A DNA stretch of 64,000 bases, from contig JBLDXI010000023.1 in NCBI GenBank assembly GCA_047495785.1, positions 1,302,001 through 1,366,000 on the forward strand. The letters are read 5' to 3'. Both the position numbers and the translations under genes were made by a program. This stretch comes from Lepidodermella squamata. Lineage: Eukaryota > Gastrotricha. The notes beneath the pieces are model-generated. The model saw nothing but the letters and a program-made list of their open reading frames with translations. It had not been told where the DNA came from and did not search any database. Below are positions 54,992 to 64,000 of the stretch, piece after piece; position 1 is the first letter of the stretch; every line of letters starts with the position of its first letter.

Positions 54992-56200
54992 TTATTCTCC
55001 GAATCCGAAACTTAGCTCCCGGAATATTTTGAAAACCTCTCCTCCCTGAAGGCCCGGTTGGCACGCCATACGGGAAATTTCAGAAATCTGTTCAATTTTC
55101 AGATCGATCCGCTTGTAGTAGCGATAAGTTTGAAACCAATGCCGCACTCTTGCCGAGGAAAGGTCAATTTGTTCGGCAAGTTGCTTCATTTCGCCATCTG
55201 TCGGCCTATCATTTTTGTCGAAAAACGACTTCAGCGCTGAATACTGAGAGGCTGTTAGCAACTTTGAACCGCGGGGTGCAGGTTTTTTTCGCACAGTCTT
55301 AGTCTTTCTGCAAATAGTAACAGATCTGTGTAGCATCCAATGCCGAACTCGGCGAGGCGTTGTTCCAAGTCTGGCCGATATGTCGAGAACGCGGTTTGCG
55401 TGAAGCCTTGTTGGCTTGACCAGCTCTTCATTCAGAATCTTGAGCTGCCAGGGCTCGAACCCCCTTCGTTTCTCGGGCTCATCAATATTGCTTTCATTGA
55501 TTCGGCTAACCTGAAAAAATGCAATGTGTAATCAAATGAATCAATTCCGAGACGGCGTTACTTTGTCATATGCCTCGTAATTCTTGAGCTTGGTTCCAGT
55601 CAGAATTCGTTGTCTTTTGAACCATCCCACAACATAACTTCTGGGACAGCCAATTATTTCTGCCAGCTCAGTTTTTCGAATGGAATTCGGCGCGATGTTG
55701 TCTTTGAATTCCTATTGATAAAGCTGTTAATAATTGAACATTTTAATTGCAGTCCTCACATTCTCCAGCAGATTGCGATTTTCTTGCGTGAAAGTAAATC
55801 TCTTCTTTTTCGGGCGGTTGGGTGGTTTGGCCAAGTCACGTTGATAACACAGCCAGCGATCAATTCTAAAGATAGTCAAGCCAGTTTTCGCTGACATTCG
55901 TGCACGTTCTTCTTTACTTGGATAGGGATTCCCCCTAAACCACTCATGTAGAACGTCGAATTGAGCCGTTGACAGTAGGAACTGTTTCTTTGCCCTGATT
56001 TCAGACACGTTCGACGCTATCCTGTTATTGAACCATTTTCGAATCCGAGCCTCGGATTCGTTTACTTTCGTCGACAGTAGATACGCCAACTCTCTTAGTT
56101 CCTTGTTTCGATGCTTCGTATCACTGAATTGCCGCTTTTGCCACTCTTCCAAATGGTCGCATAATATTTCAAGCTGCCAAGGTTCGAAGCCACGAGGCAT
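54992..56200 (-). CDS. Multi-homeodomain protein, subfamily 1 copy 2
   Basis: Three exons (minus): 56200-55760, 55711-55562, 55510-54992; 369 residues. Very similar to the gene at 47496, with the same introns and five homeodomain-like units (recognition helices RIRKWFNNR, RIDRWLCYQR, VVGWFKRQR, RVRHWMLHR, RVRHWFQTYR). Differences concentrate in the last unit and the C-terminus (ends SFGFGE instead of DPENKDL). It sits just downstream of the second chimeric receptor, on the opposite strand. No nuclear localisation signal beyond basic runs (RPKKKRF) is apparent. Confidence 0.82.
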
Positions 56201-57009
56201 AACGTATTTAATAACTAGAGAATCGAGGAGAATGAAGCAATCAATTGATAAAGATTAAAGAGTGCTACGGAACAAGAGGCTCGTGATAGCAAGATGGAGC
56301 CATCCTCATCAAATCGATGGTACAAGTCAAGAAACGGAAAAGACGAGGGCGAGGGTTTTATGTTTTTTGTTTATGTTTATCTTATGTCCCAAGTGCAAAT
56401 TTAGCGCGCACGCAAGATGTGCTCCACGTAGCTCGATCAAACTTCACATTGTGTTTCCGCGTTTCCAACCTTGAACGTAGCAGACCCAGTGACGCTACGT
56501 GAACGGTTTGTCCTGTTCGTTCTCTCCGTCCGCGAAGCCGTCGAGCAGGTCCGCCGCTCTGCTGGCCCTGGGCCCTGGTCCCGAGCAGGCTTCCTCAAGC
56601 TCCTTTTCACACCATCGGTGTTTAAATCTTCCAGCTTGCCCTTTCTTGCCGCTTCTCAGCTCTTGGTCTCTCGCATAACCAGTCATCCGGTTTCTTTCTT
56701 CTGTCCCTTTGGTAGACTTAAAGTAAAGACTTTGAAGTAACCTAAAGCATGCAATATATTTTGAGATGTTCATTCAATTTTAATACAGCCCAATGTGCGT
56801 TTCTTGTAGGTTTGCGTGGGTGTAAAATCAATTTGTCTTACATTCAAACGATCTGAACTGGTAAAATGCGTGTTTATTTTATAAATCGATCTAACATAAT
56901 TAATTCAGATCCTGGCAACGTCATCAATGAAAACGTCAGCTGCCAGGAAAGCAAAAAAACTAAATTCATCACAATTCGCATAATACTATCGTAGTGATAT
57001 GCCACAAGA
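56201..57009. other. Intergenic gap with repeat-like sequence
   Basis: 56285-56350 (CAAGATGGAGCCATCCTCAT, then GACGAGGGCGAGG) resembles the minus strand of 59560-59600. The two are copies of one dispersed repeat. The rest has overlapping open frames but nothing recognisable. Confidence 0.45.
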
Positions 57010-58298
57010 TCACAGGGTCGAGGCAGCTACAACAGCAACCAAGGCTGAGAATGCAAGAGCCATTTGACTTGAGCTTATCATCACTGAAATAGAAAGCATT
57101 GTAAAGAATTACAAAAATTAAGAATAAATTGTGTTTACCAGCTGAGCTACACTTAGATTGACCAGAAACCGTGCCAGCGCCTGAGCCTGAGCCTCCTGAG
57201 CCCGAGCCACCTGATCCACCGGAGCCAGTCGTGCATCCCATGCTTGGGCAAGCCGGTACTGTCGTTGAAGTTTCTTTGAAAAACCGCAAAATAGGTTAAA
57301 GGGACAATTATTCCATGGATATTACTTTTGCAAACGCCCGTTGACGAGCCGGCATTTTCCGGGCAAATATAGCAGCCGTTAGTCGTAGCAGCACAAGTCG
57401 ACACTTTCGTCGCCACAGTAGTCCATGGCCACATGCTGCAAGTCGCAGTCGTGTTAGTCTGGTTGAAAGTGCTCGAAACAGCTGTGGAAGCAAACGCATT
57501 AAGTAAGGAAATGAAGCAGGCTCATTCCACGCTTACTTGAGCTGAAGCAATATGTGCCAGTTGTCATCTTCATAGAGGCATCGGCTTCGTTAACATCAAT
57601 ATCAGTGACTTGAACAGCAGTATAGCCACTCGCACAGGCACATTTTTGCGAGGTGCAGGCGAAACCGGTATTTTGGTTGGGGGCTAATCCCGAGCAGTCT
57701 GAATCCGTGGTGCAGGAATCTCCGATTTCCTCTGGGATAGCCGCAAAATTATAGACCAAATCTAAATTATTCAGGTCAAATCTTACTAGCAACACAGGCG
57801 CCGTTCACATTTTTGTAGCCTGAGGCGCAGGCGCAGGCTGAACTCGTGCAGGCCAGTTTTGTATCAATGCAGTCAGAGGTTTGAGAGCAAGTTTTGCCTA
57901 AATTATAGACGCAGCTCGATCCCGAGCGGTAGTAGCCATTATTACAGGCCGAAGCGCCGAAGTAGCAAGCAGCATTAGCGACGTGCACTTCGTAATCAGC
58001 ACCGGTGCAGATTTCACTGAGGGCAACGTCCATCTTATAAACGCAGCGGGTTCGGTTGAAGTTGTATTCCACTTGAAAGGAGTAAAATTAGCTTTAAATA
58101 ATTTCGAAGGGCGGTAGACTTACTTCCAGTTTTGCATAGGCAATACCCCATGGTACAGCCCATTGTGCTTAGCGAGATGCACATTTCATTGGTCAATGAG
58201 CAGTCCGCATCCTTATTGCAGGAAGCAGCGTATGTGGCCGAGGCATTTTCGATTGAGCAAGCCGCTACGGCAAAGATGATCGCGATTTTGGCAAACAT
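57010..58298 (-). CDS. Cysteine-rich EB-like protein, probably GPI-anchored, copy D
   Basis: Six exons (minus): 58298-58124, 58071-57787, 57731-57537, 57481-57326, 57273-57139, 57083-57010; 339 residues, all junctions phase 1. Signal peptide MFAKIAIIFAVAACSIENASA. Block 1 is CNKDADC..CTMGYCLCKTG; block 2 is CYFGASACNNGYYRSGSSC; the EB-type block 3 is DSCTTDSDC...CTSQKCAC; block 4 is TTNGCYICPE. A Gly/Ser spacer (GSGGSGGSGSGGSGSG) replaces the Ser/Thr stalk of its paralogs. A hydrophobic tail (MALAFSALVAVVAASTL) fits a GPI signal. It is isolated from the three-gene cluster at 34-39 kb by the channel and homeodomain genes. Confidence 0.85.
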
Positions 58299-59890
58299 TT
58301 TCCTGTAAATCTACTGAAAAAAGAGAATAGGATGAATTTGCACCTGATCTCATGAGTTTTTATTGAGGATTGGCTGTTTTGGTTACAGAGGACGAAGTCA
58401 TAGTGTAGCTATGGCAGTTGAGTGAAAAAGCAGTCCCTAGTTCTCGAGAAACAACTAAATTTCGAACTAAACGTGTCGGATGAGAACTGAGTTACTAATA
58501 TTCTGCTTGGCGTTTCTCACAGCCCAGCATTTTATCGATATATCGTAGGTTTGCTGTGGCTACGCTTACTTCGGTGCGTTGACTTCAATTATTCATTGGC
58601 CTTCGCCTGATGGCGCTGCCTCTAAGCCTTTGTTTTTTTCCTGAATGATAATAAATTGTGTACACGTGGCGGCATGAAACCTTGCGCGAATCGTGAACAT
58701 TATGGCAGTTTACTTTTATCGCTTAGCAGCAAGATGCATCATTGATTCTTTTTAAAGATCATTTTTTCTAACCAGCTTCACCTGATCATCATGGGAAGAA
58801 TTAAATAACAACTTGAAATCAGGTTTCTGAAGTGAGTTATTTGAGTTCATTCGAAAGAGACTGCTGAGGTTTTACACGATACGGCAATTTTGCGGAACAC
58901 TGAGGTCTCCGAAAATTCTCGTCCTTAAACCAAACTGATATGGAATGAGAAAAGAAGATTAAATAATATGGGAAATGGGACATACAAGATGTTAGATTGA
59001 TGTAAGATCTTCATATTCGATAAATTATTGAACGAACGTTGGTCACGCTGTAAATTTCCACATATCCCTCGGATCTTTCAAAATTTTCGATGAGGAAATG
59101 GAAACCGTCATAACGTATGTGTTCCTATAACAACCCTGGCTACTGAAGTTTCTACCTAAAGATTGAAAAAAATCGTAAATTAATTGTTGTTGTTTGGTGA
59201 GTCGTTCATTTTTCATGTTTTCGAATTAACTTCTCAACCCTGGGCTACTATTAGTTGTGGAAAATTATTAGCAACGGCACTACTATAGGAACAAATAAGT
59301 TAAATCAAAATGATATTCGCACGTATGTGAATGAAAATGGTGTGCTCCGTTTCTCTACACGCTAGCCGCACTTTCATGTCTCACCACTCGCTTCAACTCG
59401 TATTTATCTTAAACACTTACTGTTTGTAATTTAAACGTCTTTTTATGTAGAATTCCTATCTTCGTTACCTTCCTTAGTTTTTTCTCAATTGCACTCCTCC
59501 CGCAATTTTCTGTTTTTATGTTCTTTCAGCTCTAGATAACTACCCTTGCCCTCGTCCTTTATCGATTTGATGAGCATGGCTCCATCTTGCAAAATCAATC
59601 GACTCGCATCGGTTAGTTCTTTCAACCAGGATAGGCGATGTGTAATGTTCGGTTTAGGTGATATTCGAAAGTTTTCAGGTTTCACTGATTTGCGTCCCCC
59701 CATCAAAATGCGAATTGTTTGTTAATGATCATCAGCAGTAATTTTCTGTTGCTTTTTATCTGTGGGCTATCTTAGTCTGAATTATTAATATTGCCGACAA
59801 CCCAACCTGATGCCGATCAGGTTTCTCATCTTGATGAAGATCCATATTCCTTATAGTGTGAATTATTATTTTTCAACTCTTGCTCAATGC
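58299..59890. other. Intergenic region with repeat-derived segments
   Basis: No complete gene. A 73-codon minus-strand frame at 59485-59706 (LSWLKELTDASRLILQDGAM) has a diverged partner at 56.3 kb and may be a fragment of a dispersed element protein. 59310-59415 is related to 62086-62185, so it belongs to the duplicated upstream flank of the homeodomain arrays. Confidence 0.5.
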
Positions 59891-59894
59891 ATAG

Positions 59895-61313
59895 ATTTCT
59901 TGCGAAAGCGCAACCTTACAAAGAAAATCACTGAGTTCATAGCGAAGTAGATTGGCTCAAGTTTGTTCAAGTTCGACAGGTTTCACAGAAGAAAGGAAAA
60001 AAATCTTCCACAGATGAGCAAGAAAATTCGACGATTTCAATCTATTATGGGCAAGGAGGATTACGAACTTTTGAAATTGGAAGTGAAACATGATCCCAAT
60101 TTGTTCAAGGCGAGAAGGGAGCTGCTGGCTCGAAAATTTGGCCTTGCCGAGCGTCAAGTTGAAAAATTCTTTAGCAATCATCGCATCCAACGAAGGTCTT
60201 ATGTTCGCTTGAAGCTAACATCCCAGCAAATTGAGAAATTCGATAAGGTTATACTGGGAAGTTCAATTCCTCTAATCTGGTGATTGATTTTTACAGGAAT
60301 TCGAACTGAATCCTGCCACTTCAAAACAAAGATGCCGCGATGTCGCTGAAGCCGTTGGCATAACATTTTTTCAGGCCAGGTAGCACGAAATCTCAATTGA
60401 CAGAACTTCAGGAAGCATTCCAGTCCACAACAGCGAGGGGCGACAGCTTTGACATCGTCCTCATTCGAAGTCTGGCCGAGAAAACCGGATTGAAAAAGAC
60501 TGTGGTCATGAATTGGTTCTCTAAGCAGCGCAAATCCGCTGGCCTTGTAAAAATACGCGAGAAAACTCTCGATAGCGCCAGTGTCTGCGCTCTAGATGCC
60601 GTGAGTTGCACCCTTGATCTTGAAGTTACAATCAAAAGGGTTTTTATTCAGGAGTTTGCCGAATCGAGTCGTTTGGAAGATGGCAGAAGGCAAGCAATTG
60701 CAGACAAGTTAGGAATAAGTTTCAGACAGGTTAATCGCTTTTTTGCTATGAAGCGAAAACGATTGAGAACAGCGAAAAATTATCAATCCCTTCGTACACT
60801 GACACGTAACCAGCGAAATGCCTTGATTAAGGTGTGATGGGGCATTATAATATTCCAGTCTATGCCATTTTACCATTTCTTGTTCAGGAATTCAATGAGA
60901 ATCCAGATCTACAGGAAACTGGAATAACTCGTCTTGCCGAAAAGCTGGAAACCTCTTTTGATATTGTGAAACGTTTCTTCGACATCCACCGTCGTAATGC
61001 TAAAGCCAGAGGCCGTCGTAATATTCGAGTGACCAGGGAGCAGCGGCTTCTTCTAGAAAAGGTGATCACTTCGCAGGTATTGCTTTGCTTCATCATTGTG
61101 CTTGAATTCATTCAGGAGTATGAAATCTCCAAATTCGCAACACGCAATCAAGCTGAACGCCTGGCTACATCCATGGGACTTTCGACCGAAAAGGCAAAAC
61201 AAAGCCCAACCTGTTTTTTTTTAATTCCTTAATTTGTTTAGGTAAAGAGGTGGTTCTATTCGAAACGGTTATATGAAAGGAGGAAACAGAAACAAGAAGC
61301 TATCCGTTCATGA
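59895..61313 (+). pseudogene. Multi-homeodomain gene, subfamily 2, decayed copy
   Basis: Compared with the intact copy at 62416, several lesions are visible. The first exon has lost its ATG and splice donor (about 59810-59850). Homeodomain 1 has an in-frame TAG (about 59947) and has lost its WF motif. The part between 'FFQAR' (about 60375) and 'LQEAFQ' (60407) is deleted. Later units stay open: 'VVMNWFSKQRKSAG', 'RQVNRFFAMKRKRLR', 'DIVKRFFDIHRR' and a last 'VKRWFYSKR' in a terminal exon reached from a GC donor (GAAAAG|GCAAAA). It ends at 61313. It may be a pseudogene or a shortened gene starting at MSKKIRRF (60013); decay is more likely. Confidence 0.7.
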
Positions 61314-61628
61314 ACATCGTCGGTTTTTATTTTGCAGTTGGATTTTGGACCCTGATTGATATGACATCAGTGTTGAATAGCTCATCCTAAGGACCGTTTA
61401 TTTTCAGTGTAGGATAATGCATATCGTGTTTGAATTTTGATCAAGTTGAGAGAATATATCTTAAATGAACTGAAATGACCTACAATATCAATTAAGGATA
61501 ATTCTTCGTAGCATGATGAGTTGGCATCGCTCGAAAATTAAAGCTTCTGACAAGGACTTTTATTGATTATTTTCGGTAATATCTGCAAATAATTTGTAGT
61601 TTAATGAATGTTTCTGTTGATTTAGTAC

Positions 61629-62165
61629 TTACCAATCGTTGCAGATCGGTCGTTGCAGATGGGCCATCAGGCGGACGACATGTCCTCCCGCAGCGGCAGG
61701 ACGAACTGAGCAGCATTTGCGACATGCGGCGCTGGCACGACGAACGATGAGCATTGAATGCAGGCTATCCTTTTGGATGACTGCGAGACGATTAATCTGT
61801 TGCTTCGAGGCGATAGCGAGGCCGACAGTCCCATAAGACCAGCACGAACGGACCAGGGTCAAGTAAAGGGTGAACTTACCACGTCAGTTTAGGGTCCAAG
61901 TGAACACCGAGAACTCGTAACGACTCGACTTGCGGAATTACGTCTCCGTTGAGCCGAACATTGACGGACGTGTTACCACAGGGCTTAACTTCGCTCTTCG
62001 CAGGATTAAACTTCTGGCGCCACTTATTGGCCCATTCGGAAATAATACGGGTGAGCTCCAATGTTTCAATGTTCCACATATATCAAAATGATGTTCGCAC
62101 GTGTGTGAATGCACATTTTTGGCTCCGCTTCTCTGCACGCTGCACGCTGGCCGCACTCCCATTGC
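61629..62165 (-). mobile_element. LINE reverse-transcriptase thumb fragment
   Basis: On the minus strand, 'WANKWRQKFNPAKSEV', 'VRLNGDVIPQVESLRVLGVH', 'LDPKLTW' (62079-61876) and, in a shifted frame, 'TLVRSCWSYG', 'QINRLAVIQKDSLHSM' (61862-61700). This is the standard region following the catalytic domain of non-LTR reverse transcriptases. It is the same family as the fragment at 1605-2620. It lies between the two homeodomain copies, so it inserted near the duplication junction. Non-functional. Confidence 0.8.
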
Positions 62166-62415
62166 TCATCACTCGCTTCAACCCCATTGATTGTAAAAAT
62201 AAATTTGTAAATATAAATACGTATCGCTTGCAATTTCTACACTTGTTTACCTGCAGTATTCATAATTTTTTGATGAAATATCCCTCCGAACGAAGCAGAT
62301 CAGATGTTGATGCAAAGCTGACAAAGCAACAGCTGGTAAATTTCATGATGCTTTTGTGTTGCTTATTGAAATATGTAGGCATTCTTAAATTTAATTACTA
62401 ATTTTTGTTGACATC

Positions 62416-64000
62416 ATGTCGCAAACGCAATTTAACGCCGATCAGGTCTCCTATTTAATGAAGGTAACGCAAAAGCAACGCTTTTTGTGCAGCTCTTTTT
62501 ATTGTAAATGACAATTATTCTCCACTGGCTCAGTGCCTTGAGTTGATGCGAAAGCGCAACCTTACTAAGGATATTGCTGAGTTTATAGCGAAAAATATCG
62601 GCACAACGGTTGTTAAAGTGCAAAAATGGTTTCGCACAAGAAGAAGGAGAAGAGTTAGAGAGAAAACTAAGAAAACTTGGCGTCTTGAAGATATCCTCGG
62701 GAAAGAAAAAAGCAAATTGTTGACGTTGGAAGTGAAACGTGATCCCAAGTTGTTCAATGCGAGAAAGCAGCTGCTGGCTCGAAAATTTGGCCTTACCGAG
62801 CGTCAAGTTGAAAGATTCTTCATCGGTCATCGCGTTCGACGGAAGACATATGTTCGTTTCAAGCTAAATTCTCAGCAAAATGAAATATTCGAGAAGGTAT
62901 AACTGAGAGGCAATATTTGCTTAAAATTAGGACTGATTGTTATAGGAATTCAAACAGAATCCTGCCGCGTCGCTGCAAAGATTTAGAGAAGTGGCCAAAG
63001 CCGTGGGAGTAACATGTTATCAGGCCAGGCGTCTTCTTGGAGAACGACGAGCTCACTTGGGAATCCGCGGTAGAACAGGGACATTGGAGTTCGTTGGATT
63101 CACGGATTTTCAACTGGCTGAACTACAGGAAGCATTCCAAGCGACAGTGGTGAGGGGCGACAGGTTTGACGATGCTCTCTATCGAAGTTTGGCCGAGAAA
63201 ACCGGATTGAAAAAGACCGTAGTGAGGAATTGGTTCTCTAACAAGCGCAAATCAGCTGGCTTCGGAAAGAAAAGAGAAACTCTTAATCGAACCAGTGTCT
63301 GCTCTCTAAATGCTGTGAGTTGCAGCCTTGATCTTGAAGTTCTAAATTCTAAATTCAAATTTATTTGTCCATCAGTCACAAAAATATAAAAGAACAATAT
63401 AACATAATAACAACATAATAACATAATAACATAATTACAATTAAAAGTGTTTTTACTCAGGAGTTTGCCGAATCGAGTCGTTTGGAAGATGGCAGAGTGC
63501 AAGAAATTGCGAAAAAGTTGGGATTAACTTTCAGACAGGTTAAATGCTTTTTCGCCATGATGCGAAAACGATTGAGAACTGCGGAAAATAATCAATCCCT
63601 TCTTACACTGAAACGTAACCAGCGAAATGCGTTGACTAAGGTTTGATAGGGCTTACAATTCCAGTCTATGCCATTTTATCATTTCTTGTTCAGGAATTCA
63701 ATGAGAATCCAGATCTACAGGAAACTGGAATGACTCGTCTTGCTGAAAGGCTGGAAATCTCTGTTGATATGGTGAAACGTTTCTTCGACATCCACCGTCG
63801 TGCTAAAGCCAGAGGTCGTGGTTATATTCGAGTGACCTGCGAGCAGCGGGTTCTTTTAGAAAAGGTAGATGACTTGACAAGTTTAAAGTTTGAAGGGATT
63901 GCTTTGCTTCATCATTGTGATTCATTTGATTCAGGAGTTTGAAAACACCAAATTTGTAAAGCGTGCGCAAGCTGAACGCCTAGCTATATCAACGGGAATT
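62416..64000 (+). CDS. Multi-homeodomain protein, subfamily 2 (continues past window end)
   Basis: Six exons so far: 62416-62463, 62534-62896, 62946-63338, 63461-63640, 63694-63864, 63935 to the edge; 407 residues in frame. Seven homeodomain-like units lie in series. Recognition helices are VQKWFRTRR, VERFFIGHR, ARRLLGERR, VRNWFSNKR, VKCFFAMMR, VKRFFDIHR, and a seventh is cut off. Only units 1 and 4 keep the invariant Trp; the others have Phe or Leu there. Most introns are phase 0 and fall in helix 1 just before an 'EF' pair (IFEK|EFKQN, LDLE|EFAES, ALTK|EFNEN, LLEK|EFENT). So each exon carries the end of one unit and the start of the next. Intron 3 holds an inserted dispersed repeat. Confidence 0.82.
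63343..63440 (+). repeat. Dispersed repeat with ATAACA microsatellite inside an intron
   Basis: 63350-63410 matches 48905-48964 (TTCAAAT.TATTT, CACAAAAATAT, GAACAATATAACATAATAA). It is followed by a run of AACATAATAAC units. The decayed sister copy lacks it: there the same place holds only 27 bases (60629-60655). Confidence 0.65.

Noticed and set aside
56495-56773. 92-codon minus-strand frame near the homeodomain gene
   Set aside because: No domain or leader; composition follows a GC-rich patch and no splice partner was found.

Overview
The window looks like a compact invertebrate animal (metazoan) nuclear genome, not a prokaryote. Most genes are built from several exons, and many introns are only about 50 bp with GT-AG ends and sometimes GT-TAG/AAG ends. 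The products are animal-type: EGF-like, kringle, PAN/apple and C-type lectin domains, a Cys-loop ion channel, homeodomains, and GPI-type C-terminal tails. LINE, Mutator-like (MULE) and small inverted-repeat elements are frequent. An ecdysozoan or other small invertebrate is likely; the sequence alone does not settle the phylum.

Layout, left to right. 1-3870: repeats and a decayed LINE. 3875-7244: two tandem intronless dienelactone-hydrolase-like genes. 7600-8070: LINE tail. 8379-9371 and 19773-20753: two paralogous MpaB/Lcp-type (DUF2236) oxygenase-like genes. Between them lie a minus-strand PAN/C-type-lectin/kringle mosaic gene (10099-13447) and an EGF-like/LamG-like secreted protein (15100-17363), whose paralog sits at 24238-25772. 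21284-22360: an intronless secreted protein of bacterial-type family, a transfer candidate. 25943-30063: a 4.1-kb MULE with long terminal inverted repeats and a RING + AT-hook + FLYWCH + transposase gene. 30460-34008: a two-exon helical-repeat protein whose intron holds a 735-bp inverted-repeat element with an 8-bp target duplication.

34102-39252: three minus-strand genes for cysteine-rich (EB-like), probably GPI-anchored proteins; a fourth lies at 57010-58298. 39654-41543: an NB-ARC/STAND ATPase with ankyrin repeats. 42770-46868 (minus) and 50497-54198 (plus): two head-to-head ten-exon genes that fuse a large, internally duplicated ectodomain to a complete pentameric ligand-gated ion channel. 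47496-48719, 54992-56200, about 59895-61313 and 62416-64000: multi-homeodomain genes in two subfamilies, the third one decayed.

The strongest candidates for something new are the chimeric ligand-gated channels and the multi-homeodomain genes. The arrangement EB / STAND / channel / homeodomain array, then channel / homeodomain array / EB, suggests an old block duplication with rearrangement. All exon models below were made by reading splice signals and checking phase by hand; no RNA evidence or database search was available.
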